From Pseudothermotoga hypogea DSM 11164 = NBRC 106472 (GTDB lineage Bacteria; Thermotogota; Thermotogae; Thermotogales; DSM-5069): DNA of 64,000 bases. Made by a program: the position numbers and the translations under genes. The number at the start of each line of letters is the position of its first letter. Positions within the stretch are counted from its first letter, which is position 1. Shown one piece after another: positions 35,068-43,768 of the stretch. The stretch spans positions 744,001 to 808,000 of the forward strand of contig NZ_CP007141.1 of NCBI RefSeq assembly GCF_000816145.1, read 5' to 3'. Under the pieces are notes generated by a model that was given only the letters and a program-made list of their open reading frames with translations, ran no database searches and was not told the origin of the DNA.

Positions 35068-36169
35068 TCTGCCAGATGTTTATCGCTCCTACTCCGTCCC
35101 TGTGATACCTAAATCCACAACTTTTACATTCATAGTTGCGACCAACCGCATGATTCTTGCTACCACATACAGGACAGACCTGACTCGTATATTCTTCCGA
35201 AGCAAGTTTCACTTCAATTCCCAGTAGCTGTGCTTTGTAGGTTATCATGTCCACCATCTTTCTGAAACACCACTGATGAACTTTTTGATTAAAGTTATCG
35301 TTCCCTTCTACACGCTCTCGAATATTTGTGATATCACCAATTACAATAGTCCCATACCCTTTCTGTAAACACATCTTAAGAAAGTTGCTGGTTATCTTGT
35401 GCAGTATGTCCGTTATTTGATGTTTTGTTCGTTTCAGCATTCGCTGCTTTGCTTTCAACAGTTTTCTATACCTCTTGGAACCTTTCTTGCATTTGCTTAA
35501 CGTTCGCTGAAAGTCTGCCAACTTCTTGTTGCGATATCTGATTAGACTGTTGAGAATACCACCGTGATACGAAATCACTTCAGAGCCATCAAAGCAAGTT
35601 ATTGGACGAAGTATGCCAAGGTCTACAGACATAACTTCAACAGACTGTTTCTTCTTATGCTCATTCTTCACCTCTATTGCAAGGTGAAGATAATATTTCT
35701 CAGCCTCATACACAAGTCTTACTTGCCTAATTGTTGTACCGGCTGGCAGTGTCGTTTGTATCAAAATTGGCTCCTGACTACTACCCATTGAAAGTCTCAG
35801 AACCCCTTCTGGTGAAAGTTTTATAGCAGTATCTTTCCAGATGAACGGCATAAACCTTTTCTTCTTATGTGGTGGTTTCAACTGTGGGTTTGTCTTGACT
35901 GCAGTAAAGTAACTGTTAAGCGCCTGAAAGTATTGCTGAACTATAGCCTGTTTGGAATGGGTATGGATATTGATAGTGCTACTCCAACGCAGGATATATT
36001 TTTGTGTTGCTCCTGGTGAAAGCCAGAAACCTTTCTTGCTTTTTACTTTCTTGACCAGCGACATGGTTTTGTTGTAGATTCGACCAGCGAGCCTGTTCAG
36101 CTCAGAACACAGAGGATACAATTCTCTCGGAACAGGCACTTTGTAAGTTCTGACTATATATCTTGACAT
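34952..36169 (-). CDS. tnpB: TnpB, RNA-guided nuclease of the IS element
   Basis: 405 residues from ATG 36169 (MSRYIVRTYKVPVP); a longer frame to 36241 only overlaps the tnpA remnant. N-terminal helical/beta recognition region, then the RuvC core: Asp183 in MSVDLGILRP, the second block GTIVIGDITNIRE (275-285), a zinc ribbon CPVC-x12-CKSC (332-351) and Asp358 in YHRDGVGAINIW. The usual RuvC-II glutamate position holds Gly278 followed by Asp279. Glu325/Glu326 before YTSQVC or Glu285 could substitute. TnpB cuts DNA next to a short motif under guide RNA control and keeps IS copies in the genome. No disabling mutation is visible. Confidence 0.93.
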   Translation of the reverse strand: MSRYIVRTYKVPVPRELYPLCSELNRLAGRIYNKTMSLVKKVKSKKGFWLSPGATQKYILRWSSTINIHTHSKQAIVQQYFQALNSYFTAVKTNPQLKPPHKKKRFMPFIWKDTAIKLSPEGVLRLSMGSSQEPILIQTTLPAGTTIRQVRLVYEAEKYYLHLAIEVKNEHKKKQSVEVMSVDLGILRPITCFDGSEVISYHGGILNSLIRYRNKKLADFQRTLSKCKKGSKRYRKLLKAKQRMLKRTKHQITDILHKITSNFLKMCLQKGYGTIVIGDITNIRERVEGNDNFNQKVHQWCFRKMVDMITYKAQLLGIEVKLASEEYTSQVCPVCGSKNHAVGRNYECKSCGFRYHRDGVGAINIWQRYLGKKSQVVAGLAPVRGVRFKPHLCGHGVSNAPWKAA

Positions 36170-36439
36170 TCTTCGATGTACCTCCTGATAGTCTCTTCTG
36201 AAACCGTTCCTGCTGAGCCAACATAATATGTTCTGCTCCATAATCCTTCCTTTGTTCTTAGATGTGGAAACTTCTCAAGAAGTTTTTTAGAAGACACTCC
36301 TTTAAACAAATTGGCTATTTGAGCTGGGGATAAGCGCGGTGGTGCTGAAACAAAAGATGGACATGGTCTGGCTGAACTGATAGAGATAGGACTTCAATCC
36401 CATGTTTTTTGGCGTTGTTTTTCTTAATTGCATAGTTTT
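36154..36439 (-). pseudogene. tnpA: tnpA (Y1 transposase) remnant
   Basis: Joined frames read NYAIKKNNAKKHGIEVLSL, then SVQPDHVHLL, then VSAPPRLSPAQIANLFKG, and end at RRYIEECQDI (stop 36154). This is the C-terminal two thirds of a Y1 transposase, with the HUH histidines in HVH. A one-base loss right after HVHLL shifts the frame, and roughly 35 N-terminal residues are missing. The catalytic Tyr helix region (around SEETIRRYIEE) survives but cannot be made in frame. Its 3' end overlaps tnpB by 16 bases, the usual arrangement. A TATAAT (minus strand, 36451-36456) still lies upstream. Confidence 0.88.
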
Positions 36440-36518
36440 CACCCTATACAATTATAACACATGCTAATAACGAACAAGCTCCTTACCCATCCCCTGAAGG
36501 AGAAGGGCTTGCAGAACA

Positions 36519-37025
36519 CTATTTTCTGTCAGTTGAATGTATCGAGAACTGGAGTTGAAATCTACCTTTGTAAAAGCGATCCTTTATTCTTAAGAGTTCT
36601 TCAAAGAACTGGTCGCAACCGACCGGTGCCACCGTTGAAATGGATGGAATCAGATTGTCGTAAAATGACAGTTCTTCCAAGACTTCGAGGACATGGTGGT
36701 TGAAAGCCGGTTCTCCGACCCTCGCGAACTGCACCTTGAACTTCTTAGTGTTCACTTTCCCGGCCGGGTACCGTTTTTTCACCATGAAATCTATCTGCTC
36801 GAGTATTTCGTCTTTGTCCAGAACACCGGCGTACGATCCACCCGCATCGCACATCTTACACTTCACCGGACACCCGTTGAGCGTTGAGACTATGAGTACC
36901 CACTTTTCTTCCCTCGGAAAGGGAGGTTGGAGGGCCTCAACAAACTCGACCAAATTTCCTTTCGAAGTTTCCCCAAGATAAACGATCGCGATGTCCTCTT
37001 TTCCAAACTGGGCCAATATCCTCAC
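36519..37025 (-). pseudogene. Radical SAM protein truncated by the IS
   Basis: GTG 37025 overlaps the TGA of the upstream flavoprotein gene (GTGA) and has an RBS (GAGAGGTG). The cluster motif CPVKCKMC is followed by 'DAGGSYAGVLDKDEI' and 'FARVGEPAFNHHVLEVLEEL', an arrangement like the RlmN-type radical SAM branch (GEP motif). The frame enters the IS left end after QFSIHSTD and stops three codons later (36519). The family then expects 'SLHA'-like continuation, so about half of the protein is lost. Its partners upstream suggest a small redox operon. Confidence 0.85.
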
Positions 37026-37819
37026 GACAAACACCTCTCTTCGACGATCTTCATACAAACTTCGATCGCCTGACCCATGGCAATGGCAATTTGTCTGAAT
37101 CCACCACGCGCATCTCCAACCACTTCCAACCCCTCTAAGGACGTCCTTATAAAAGAAACGTTTGGGATTCTACCAATGCATATGAGCAACCCTTCAAAGT
37201 CGTAGGAACCCTTTTCCGTCCAAATTCTCAGACCGTTACAAGAACGTTCCACTGCAATTATTGGTTCCTGCTCATGGTAAACGATTCCACTGTTTCTTGC
37301 CAAACTGACGAGCCTTGGCAAAGCCTTTATAGTGTTGGATCTGTTAAAAATATGCACATCTACGCCAAATTCTCTGGCCTTTAACGCACCATCGAAGGCC
37401 ACATCGCCAGCACCGTAAATCGCCAAGGTTCTCAATCGCTTTGGCAATTTTCTGAACTCGTAGACGACGTTTTCATCAACCTCGAACTCCTCGATTCTCC
37501 TCGGGACCGTTCCACTCGCCACTATTATCTTGTCGAACTCGAAGGTTCCAAGTTTGGTCTTCAATAAGTTTCTGTCCACGGACACAACCTCTTCGAAGAC
37601 TAACGTCGCGTTGGACTCCAGCAGTCTCGCCTTCAAAACCTCGGCCAGCTCTTCTCCACTACAGGGCGAAATAATGGGTAAATTCTCGATTCTCCAAGCG
37701 TTTCTGATGAGTCCCCCGATCTCTTCCTTTTCGAAGACGGTCACATCAAAATCGTATCTCTTCAAGAAGACGGCTGCTGTTATACCTGCCGGTCCGGCAC
37801 CAACGATCGCAACGCGCAT
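37022..37819 (-). CDS. Thioredoxin-reductase-like FAD/NAD(P) oxidoreductase
   Basis: 265 residues. FAD Rossmann motif VAIVGAGPAGITAA at the start, 'IIVASGTVPRRIEEFE' after it, a second nucleotide-binding motif 'LAIYGAGDVAFDGALKA' and the C-terminal 'GDARGGFRQIAIAMGQAIEV' that seats FAD. The thioredoxin-reductase CxxC redox pair is absent, so it uses another acceptor. It is slightly shorter than thioredoxin reductase (about 310). It overlaps the isochorismatase-like gene by 40 bases and the radical SAM gene by 4, so the three form one operon. Substrate unknown. Confidence 0.88.
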   Translation of the reverse strand: MRVAIVGAGPAGITAAVFLKRYDFDVTVFEKEEIGGLIRNAWRIENLPIISPCSGEELAEVLKARLLESNATLVFEEVVSVDRNLLKTKLGTFEFDKIIVASGTVPRRIEEFEVDENVVYEFRKLPKRLRTLAIYGAGDVAFDGALKAREFGVDVHIFNRSNTIKALPRLVSLARNSGIVYHEQEPIIAVERSCNGLRIWTEKGSYDFEGLLICIGRIPNVSFIRTSLEGLEVVGDARGGFRQIAIAMGQAIEVCMKIVEERCLS

Positions 37820-38370
37820 AGCAGTTCATTGGAATTCGTGATCACGCTGAAACCGTGTGCCAAGTTCTTCAGTGCCGCGAAATGATACCAGTCATCTTTG
37901 TCCCAGCACACATCTTCAACGATGATCACGTCAAACCCCCTGACGAATCCACTCCTCGCCGTTGTCTCAACACACAAATGTGTCATGACTCCTCCTATGA
38001 TGATTTGTTCCACTCTTCTCTTTCTGAGCGTTTCTTCCAAGTCCGTCATGTAGAAGGCATCGTAAGAATCTTTGTACAAAAGGATCGTACCTGCGCAGTC
38101 CAGACTTGGTTCCGACTGCTCGTCTTCAACAACGTTGTTCCACCATCTCATCATGGACGGGCTGTTCCCCCTGTGGATGGTCATGATCACTGGCAAATCC
38201 TTCTCAACGAACGCTTTCAGCAACTTTTGTGCCGTGGGAAGTATTCTCTCAACCCCCGGAAGATAAGCCTTGCCCTCCCTTTGGCAGAAATACTTCTGAA
38301 GGTCTATAAGGAGCAAAGCGGGTTTACTCAGTACGAGCGGATGCTTGGTCCTTTCCCTTTCGAAGTACAC
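37780..38370 (-). CDS. Isochorismatase-like cysteine hydrolase
   Basis: 196 residues from GTG 38370, preceded by GGGGTGAT; the frame extends to 38415 but that part is the upstream gene's terminator. Catalytic Asp in LLLIDLQKYF and nucleophile Cys in GGVMTHLCVETTARSG, with the cis-peptide 'GGVMTH' before it, are the family hallmarks. The usual catalytic Lys may lie in 'LYKDSYDAF'. Family members hydrolyse nicotinamide, N-carbamoyl compounds, isochorismate and similar; the substrate here is not clear. First gene of the three-gene redox operon. Confidence 0.88.
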   Translation of the reverse strand: MYFERERTKHPLVLSKPALLLIDLQKYFCQREGKAYLPGVERILPTAQKLLKAFVEKDLPVIMTIHRGNSPSMMRWWNNVVEDEQSEPSLDCAGTILLYKDSYDAFYMTDLEETLRKRRVEQIIIGGVMTHLCVETTARSGFVRGFDVIIVEDVCWDKDDWYHFAALKNLAHGFSVITNSNELLCALRSLVPDRQV

Positions 38371-38385
38371 ACCATCACCCCAAGG

Positions 38386-38418
38386 ACAAAACGAGGGGGA
38401 CAAGCGCCCCCTCATTTT
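38386..38418 (-). terminator. Terminator after rny
   Basis: Stem GAGGGGG/CCCCCTC with a CGCTTGT loop and TTTTG on the leftward side. It lies right at the rny stop codon. The isochorismatase-like gene begins 16 bases further, so some read-through is possible. Confidence 0.85.
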
Positions 38419-39941
38419 GCGTAAGCAACGGACCTCTTCTCTCTTATCACAACCACCTTGAGAACTCCTGGATACTCCATCTCTTCCTCTATTTTCTTTG
38501 CGATCTCGTAAGCCATCTTGTCCGCTTCGGCGTCGTCCACCTTGTCTGGTTCGACGATGACTCTCACTTCTCTACCCGCCTGTATTGCGTAGGCCTTTTC
38601 CACGTTTTTGAAACTCATGGCGATCTTTTCCATCTTCACCAATCTTCTGATGTAGTTCTCAAGATCTTCACGTCTCGCACCGGGTCTTGCAGCAGACAGA
38701 GCATCTGCGGCGGCCACGAGAACCGATTCTGGATAGGAGGGCTCGGCTTCTCCATGATGACTCATGATCGCATTCACCACGTAATCTGGTTCACCGTAAC
38801 GCTTGACTATCTCGGCTCCGATCTCCGTGTGTGAACCTTCGACCTCGTGATCCAAAGCCTTGCCTATATCGTGCAACAAGCCTCCGCGCTTTGCCTTCTC
38901 CGCATCCAAGCCGAGCTCCTCGGCCATCAACGCGGCAAGCTGAGCCACCTCTATCGAGTGGGCCAGCACGTTCTGTCCATAGCTCGTCCTGTACTTGAGC
39001 TTGCCGAGCAGTTTGATCAATTCCGGATGAATTCCTGTCACGCCCACCTTCAGCGCAGCTTCTTGCCCAGACTCTTTGATCGACTTTTCAACTTCCTGTT
39101 TGGCCTTTTCGTACATTTCTTCTATTCTCGCAGGATGTATCCTTCCGTCCGCGACCAATTTTTCCAGCGTGATGCGGGCTATTTCCCTGCGAATCGGATT
39201 AAAACTCGAAAGTACCACGACCTCTGGTGTATCGTCAATCACAAGATCAACGCCGGTGATCTTTTCGAACGCCCTTATGTTTCTTCCCTCTCGACCTATG
39301 ATCCTTCCTTTCATTTCATCGTTGGGTAAGCTGACCGTTGAAACGGTGATCTCTCCGATGTATTCTGGTGCGTAACGCTGCACGGCTGTTGCGATGATCC
39401 TCTTTGCTTCCTTCTCAGCCTCTTCTTCGTACCGTTCCTTGATCTGCTTGAACATCAACGCCAGATCGTGTTCGTAGCGGTTACGTGCTTCCTCCAGCAC
39501 TATCTTTCTCGCTTCTTCCACGGTCATGCCTGCCAGTTCCGTGAATTTCTCATCGAGTTCCTTCTCCCTTTGTTCGATCCTCTTCTTCGCCGCTTCGAGC
39601 TGGGACCTCAGGGATTCTAGGTGAGTTTCCTTCTTTTCTACGATCTCTTCTCTCCTTGAAAGCATTTCTTCTCTCTTCAGAAGTCTTTCCTCGATGGCTC
39701 TGATCTCCTGCTCTTTCTTGCGGAGCTCCGACTCCATCTCTTCTCTGAGTCTGTGCGCTTCCTCTCTCGCCTCAACTATCGCCTTTCTCCTCAACTCCGC
39801 AACCTCTTGTTCCGCTTTTTTGATGATGCTTTCAGCGTCTTTCTGTGCCTTTCTGTAGGATCTCTCTATGCTCGATTTTGCGATCAAATATCCTAACAGC
39901 AAGCCTGCTACAGCACAGGCCAATGCGATGACTATCGTCAC
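38412..39941 (-). CDS. rny: Ribonuclease Y
   Basis: 509 residues. N-terminal anchor ([18 protein letters not shown]), a long coiled coil (about residues 28-190), KH domain with the GREGRNIR loop (about 215-222) and HD domain with [17 protein letters not shown] and HSIEVAQ. The order matches RNase Y, the membrane endonuclease that starts mRNA decay. The catalytic HD dyad is intact. It overlaps recX by 4 bases, so it is translationally coupled at the end of the recA transcription unit. Confidence 0.97.
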   Translation of the reverse strand: MTIVIALACAVAGLLLGYLIAKSSIERSYRKAQKDAESIIKKAEQEVAELRRKAIVEAREEAHRLREEMESELRKKEQEIRAIEERLLKREEMLSRREEIVEKKETHLESLRSQLEAAKKRIEQREKELDEKFTELAGMTVEEARKIVLEEARNRYEHDLALMFKQIKERYEEEAEKEAKRIIATAVQRYAPEYIGEITVSTVSLPNDEMKGRIIGREGRNIRAFEKITGVDLVIDDTPEVVVLSSFNPIRREIARITLEKLVADGRIHPARIEEMYEKAKQEVEKSIKESGQEAALKVGVTGIHPELIKLLGKLKYRTSYGQNVLAHSIEVAQLAALMAEELGLDAEKAKRGGLLHDIGKALDHEVEGSHTEIGAEIVKRYGEPDYVVNAIMSHHGEAEPSYPESVLVAAADALSAARPGARREDLENYIRRLVKMEKIAMSFKNVEKAYAIQAGREVRVIVEPDKVDDAEADKMAYEIAKKIEEEMEYPGVLKVVVIREKRSVAYAK

Positions 39942-40372
39942 ATCTCAGCACCTCCTTCTTTGAGCAGATCTATTTCTTTTGCGGTAAAACCGCGACGAAA
40001 TAGGTATTCTCTCGCCTTGGGGCCTTCAAGTTTTTCTTTCTCCAGGATCCTCCTCATTATCTGTTTCACATCCTCTTCCTTCATAACTCTCTCCAAAACT
40101 CTTTCGATTACTTCCTCGTCCACCTTGAGCTGTTTCAGTTTCATCTTTATCTTGAGAGGTCCATAGCCATGAACAGTCAACATGTCGTCCGCGTAGAGAT
40201 AGGCAAACTTCTCATCGTCGAGAAAGCCACTTCTCTCGAGACTTTCCAAGGCTGCTTCGACCGTTTCCGCATCAAAGCCTTTCATCAAAAGTCTGTCTCT
40301 CAGTTCCGCTCTGGACCTCAGTCTGAACTTCAAGAGCCTTTTTGCGTACTTGATCGCCTCATTCAGCTGCAT
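39938..40372 (-). CDS. recX: RecX, regulator of RecA
   Basis: 144 residues from ATG 40372, which lies 5 bases after GGGTGA; GTG 40381 is three codons upstream and also possible. Three-helix repeats of the RecX family are visible: '[20 protein letters not shown]' with 'GF', '[19 protein letters not shown]', and the final '[16 protein letters not shown]'-like repeat (here [18 protein letters not shown]). RecX caps or inhibits RecA filaments. It overlaps the end of recA, the usual pairing. Confidence 0.93.
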   Translation of the reverse strand: MQLNEAIKYAKRLLKFRLRSRAELRDRLLMKGFDAETVEAALESLERSGFLDDEKFAYLYADDMLTVHGYGPLKIKMKLKQLKVDEEVIERVLERVMKEEDVKQIMRRILEKEKLEGPKAREYLFRRGFTAKEIDLLKEGGAEM

Positions 40373-41408
40373 TCTTTTCACCCATCGGCAAGTTGTACTT
40401 TTCTCTTATTTTCCTCTCCATCTCCGTAGCTATTTGAGGATTCTGTGCGAGGAATAACACAGCATTGCTCTTGCCCTGCCCAAGCGTGTACTCTTTACCA
40501 TCGTCGGCGACGTAGAAGAACCAGCTACCCTTCTTCTGGATCAGTTCTTCGGCCACACCGAGATTGAACAACTCGTTTTCTCTCACGATTCCCTTGCCGA
40601 ATATGATGTCCAGTTCAGCCTTCTTGAAAGGTGGGGCGACCTTGTTCTTGACAATCTTCGCCGTGACCGTTATGCCAACCGGTTCGGTTGCATCCTTTAT
40701 CGTGTCCGTCCTTCTGACCTCGATTCTCATCGTCGCATAAAACTTCAGAGCCAGACCACCTGTTGTTGTCTCGGGGTTGGCGAACATCACACCGATCTTC
40801 ATCCTGATCTGGTTAGTGAAGATAACTACAGTCTTGGATTTGCTCACGCTACCGGCGATCTTCCTCAGTGCCTGGGACATCAGGCGCGCCTGAAGACCTA
40901 CCTGCATGTCCCCCATGCTTCCCTCGATCTCCGTGCGGGGAACCAGGGCAGCGACGGAATCAACGACGATGAGATCGACCGCGTTGCTTCTAACCAGTTC
41001 GTCCACGATTTCCAGAGCTTGCTCGCCGTAGTCCGGTTGCGAGATCAGCAGACGCTTCAGATCGATTCCAAGCGCCTTCGCGTACAGAGGATCCAGAGCG
41101 TGCTCCGCATCGATTATCGCTGCCACACCACCTGCTCTCTGCGCCTCAGCTATCGCGTGCAGTGCGAGAGTAGTTTTTCCACTGGATTCCGGGCCAAAGA
41201 TCTCTATGATCCTTCCTCTGGGATATCCACCGACGCCTGTGGCTATGTCCAGAGCGAGTGAACCTGTCGAAATGACTTCCACCGGTGTGACCTGCGCCTC
41301 TTCTCCAAGAATCATGATCGAACCTTTTCCATAACTGCTCTCGATCTTCTTGATAGCCTTTTCAAGAACCTCGAGTTTTTCCTTTTGCTCCTTCTCATTC
41401 ATGCTCAA
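40359..41408 (-). CDS. recA: RecA recombinase
   Basis: 349 residues. Walker [14 protein letters not shown] (about residue 70), Walker [13 protein letters not shown], the MAW-type '[16 protein letters not shown]' loop and '[22 protein letters not shown]' (loop L2). Start TTG 41408 lies 5 bases after AAGGAGG; ATG 41402 is the alternative. It binds single-stranded DNA, pairs homologous DNA and activates SOS cleavage. It overlaps thpR by 14 bases and recX by 14 bases. Confidence 0.98.
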   Translation of the reverse strand: MSMNEKEQKEKLEVLEKAIKKIESSYGKGSIMILGEEAQVTPVEVISTGSLALDIATGVGGYPRGRIIEIFGPESSGKTTLALHAIAEAQRAGGVAAIIDAEHALDPLYAKALGIDLKRLLISQPDYGEQALEIVDELVRSNAVDLIVVDSVAALVPRTEIEGSMGDMQVGLQARLMSQALRKIAGSVSKSKTVVIFTNQIRMKIGVMFANPETTTGGLALKFYATMRIEVRRTDTIKDATEPVGITVTAKIVKNKVAPPFKKAELDIIFGKGIVRENELFNLGVAEELIQKKGSWFFYVADDGKEYTLGQGKSNAVLFLAQNPQIATEMERKIREKYNLPMGEKNAAE

Positions 41409-41964
41409 TCAAACCTCCTTCAAAGAGACACTCATAAACCTTTCTGTAGATCGAACCTTTAGGCGTGAGAGTGGAAGAGTACACGACGATTCGATCCACC
41501 GCAACTGTTATGGGATCGTAGGTGATGTCTTCTATCAGATGTTGCCAAGCTGCTGGGAAATCTTTGATTCTACCGATCGTTATGTGCGGTGAGAACCTCT
41601 CCTCAAAGCTAAAACTGTGCTTGGCCAGTTCAGCCTTGGTTTCGTCGTAGAGCCTGTGGAGAAGTTGATTGGCCCTCACACCAAGCCAGATCACCCTTGG
41701 TTGATTGTTTCGAGCGAAATAACCCACCTTTTCGACCACGAACGAAAACGAGGGGAAACCTCTGATCCTGTGGGAGATGTGCTGAACAGCCTCGGCAACC
41801 CTCTTCGGATCAACCTCACCAAGGAAGAACAAAGTCAGGTGCACGTTCTCCCTGCTGACCCAGTTCGCCTTGAATCCCCTCCTCATGAGTTTCTCGATCA
41901 CCTGTTGTGATACGTCTCTCACCGTGTCGTTGACATCGATCGCAATGAAGGTTCTCACGTTCAT
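41395..41964 (-). CDS. thpR: RNA 2',3'-cyclic phosphodiesterase (ThpR/LigT)
   Basis: 189 residues from ATG 41964, which overlaps the stop of pgsA (ATGA); a much longer frame upstream only shadows pgsA. The two catalytic HxT motifs are HLTLFFLG and HITIGRIK, the signature of the 2H phosphoesterase family. The N-terminus [13 protein letters not shown] is typical. It opens 2',3'-cyclic phosphate ends of RNA. Its place between pgsA and recA looks typical of this order (from memory). Confidence 0.94.
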   Translation of the reverse strand: MNVRTFIAIDVNDTVRDVSQQVIEKLMRRGFKANWVSRENVHLTLFFLGEVDPKRVAEAVQHISHRIRGFPSFSFVVEKVGYFARNNQPRVIWLGVRANQLLHRLYDETKAELAKHSFSFEERFSPHITIGRIKDFPAAWQHLIEDITYDPITVAVDRIVVYSSTLTPKGSIYRKVYECLFEGGLIEHE

Positions 41965-42479
41965 CCCCCCAGCGCTTTCCTGTTCTGGTAAAGATACACT
42001 ATAGCCGACAGCATTGTGAAGAACGCACACAGATATATCAGGATTACCTCCAGCGCAGCAAGTGAGACGGAAAGACTTCTGAAGAACAGTACCACGACTA
42101 TGAGGATCATCTGCACAACTGTCTTCAGCTTTCCATAGATGTTGGCCTGAACTATCGTTCCCTTGCTGGCTGCCAAGATCCTCACGGCGCTCACGACGGT
42201 ATCCCTCGCCACGATGAACGCGACCAACCATGCTGGGACCAGGGGTATGAGGGCTATGAGTGTGGAGTTGACGAAGACTTTGTCGACGATCTGATCGATG
42301 ACTTTGCCCGTGCTTGTGACCTGGTTCAACTTCCTGGCGAGGAAACCATCCAAATAATCGCTGAGCGCTCCAAGTACGAAGAACAACAGAGCCAACTTCC
42401 ACGATCTCGCTTCGATCGCAAGGAAGACTGGAACAGTCAGTACCAGTCTCGAAAGTGTGACCGTGTTGGGCACGTTCAT
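41961..42479 (-). CDS. pgsA: CDP-diacylglycerol-glycerol-3-phosphate phosphatidyltransferase
   Basis: 172 residues, about five membrane spans. The CDP-alcohol phosphatidyltransferase motif D-G-x2-A-R-x8-G-x3-D-x3-D reads SDYLDGFLARKLNQV then TGKVIDQIVDKV, with all catalytic acidic residues present. N-terminus MNVPNTVTLSRLVLTVPVF is typical for PgsA. It makes phosphatidylglycerol phosphate in the membrane. ATGA overlaps with both rimO and thpR indicate coupling. Confidence 0.95.
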   Translation of the reverse strand: MNVPNTVTLSRLVLTVPVFLAIEARSWKLALLFFVLGALSDYLDGFLARKLNQVTSTGKVIDQIVDKVFVNSTLIALIPLVPAWLVAFIVARDTVVSAVRILAASKGTIVQANIYGKLKTVVQMILIVVVLFFRSLSVSLAALEVILIYLCAFFTMLSAIVYLYQNRKALGG

Positions 42480-43768
42480 GCGAGCACCCCTCTCAGGTCA
42501 AAGCCATCTGTGTCAAGTATTCTGACGAGTTGAAACGACGGAAGGTTTAGTTTCCCATTCTTACGAACTTTGACGATTCCATCCACCTCCGGGGCGTCCA
42601 GATGTGAGCGGGCTATGTAGTGATTTTTCGTCTCTTTTTCCACGAGAACCTGCAGTTTTTCACCCACGAACCTGGACAGACTCTCTCTCGCAAGCTCCGC
42701 CTGCAGTGCCAGGATCTCTTCCATCCTTTCTTTCGCGATCTCTTCGTCCACTTTGCCTCGCAACTCGCTCGCCAAGGTCCCTTCTTCGTCCGAGTAAACA
42801 AAACAGCCAAGTCTTTCGAACTTCGCTACCTTGAGGAACTCCAACAGTTCCTCAAAGTTTTCCTCCTTCTCCCCAGGAAATCCGACGATAACACTCGATC
42901 GAATGGCTGCGTCCGGCAGGGCTTTGCGTATCGAAAAGATCATTTCCAGTAGCTGATCACTCTTTTTGACCCTACCCATCTTAGCGAGCACCTCATCGCT
43001 GCCATGCTGGACTGGCAGATCAAAATAATGCAGAACTTTACGAGCATTACAGAAACTGCTCAGTATTTCTTCGTCGAAATGGTCAGGGTGCATGTACATG
43101 ACCCTCAAGCGGAATTCACCTTCTACAGAGTCCAGAGCTCTCAAGAGTTTTGGAAGGGAAGGTTCACCGTACAGATCGATCCCATAACCGGTCGTATCTT
43201 GAGCGACGAGTATGATCTCTTTAACACCGTTTCGAACGAGTTCTCTCACTTCCGCCTCTATGCTCTCGATGCTGCGACTCCTGAACCTTCCCTTGAACGA
43301 CGGAATGGCGCAGAAAGTGCAGTTTCGATCACATCCGTCCGCGATCTTGACGTACGCATAACTGTTGAACCTCGAGCGCGGGGCACACTCGTAGACTGTC
43401 TCTGGCTGTTCTACCAGAAAGCGGACTCTCTTTTCGAGGGCCTCGGCAAGCCGTTGAGGAGAAAGCACACCGTACCAGGCATCCACTTCGGGCAGTTCCT
43501 CGACAAGTTGCGGAGCATACCTCTGTACGAGGCAACCCTTTACACAGAGAAAGAAAGGCTTTTTCTTCTTGTACTCTATGAAATCGAGTATTTCATCTAT
43601 TGACTCTCTCTTCGCGTCTTCTATGAAGCAACACGTGTCTATGACTATGGCGTCTGCCGCATCAACACTGTGTACTATCTCATGGCCCCTGCCCCGAAGG
43701 ATCGCCTCCAGTACATCGCAGTCCGCCTCGTTCTTCGGACAACCCAGAACTTTTATACCTATTTTCAT
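42476..43768 (-). CDS. rimO: Ribosomal protein S12 methylthiotransferase RimO
   Basis: 430 residues from ATG 43768 (RBS GAGGAG). N-terminal MTTase domain with conserved Cys in LGCPKNEADCD, DTCCFIEDA and CVKGCLVQRY (second iron-sulfur cluster). Radical SAM motif DGCDRNCTFCAIPSFKGRFR. C-terminal TRAM domain (KLQVLVEKETKNHYIARSHL). It adds a methylthio group to S12 Asp. The 'CPKNEADCD' and 'CAIPSFKG' spelling separates RimO from MiaB. The gene starts 89 bases inside the end of the DUF4416 gene. Confidence 0.95.
   Translation of the reverse strand: MKIGIKVLGCPKNEADCDVLEAILRGRGHEIVHSVDAADAIVIDTCCFIEDAKRESIDEILDFIEYKKKKPFFLCVKGCLVQRYAPQLVEELPEVDAWYGVLSPQRLAEALEKRVRFLVEQPETVYECAPRSRFNSYAYVKIADGCDRNCTFCAIPSFKGRFRSRSIESIEAEVRELVRNGVKEIILVAQDTTGYGIDLYGEPSLPKLLRALDSVEGEFRLRVMYMHPDHFDEEILSSFCNARKVLHYFDLPVQHGSDEVLAKMGRVKKSDQLLEMIFSIRKALPDAAIRSSVIVGFPGEKEENFEELLEFLKVAKFERLGCFVYSDEEGTLASELRGKVDEEIAKERMEEILALQAELARESLSRFVGEKLQVLVEKETKNHYIARSHLDAPEVDGIVKVRKNGKLNLPSFQLVRILDTDGFDLRGVLA

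Larger units (their letters stand above)
34906..36527 (-). mobile_element. IS200/IS605-family element with tnpB and decayed tnpA
   Basis: 1622 bp, read leftward. The left end is at 36527, next to TGAC on the minus strand (36528-36531); the right end is at 34906 (GGGAGTGTCAA). Both ends match the two short copies. There are no terminal inverted repeats or target duplication, as expected for this family; subterminal hairpins are present instead. Base composition is visibly more AT-rich than the neighbours, suggesting an acquired element. The right flank is an ABC ATPase gene and the left flank a radical SAM gene, and both are truncated. Confidence 0.92.

Noticed and set aside
36300-36430. Short frame after ATG CAATTAAGA in the element left end as a new small protein
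   Set aside because: It is the out-of-frame reading of the tnpA remnant and ends soon after HVH.
41965-42402. Long N-terminal extension of the thpR frame (146 extra residues)
   Set aside because: It is Arg/His/Ser-rich shadow sequence of pgsA on the same strand; the RBS-coupled ATG at 41964 gives a normal ThpR.
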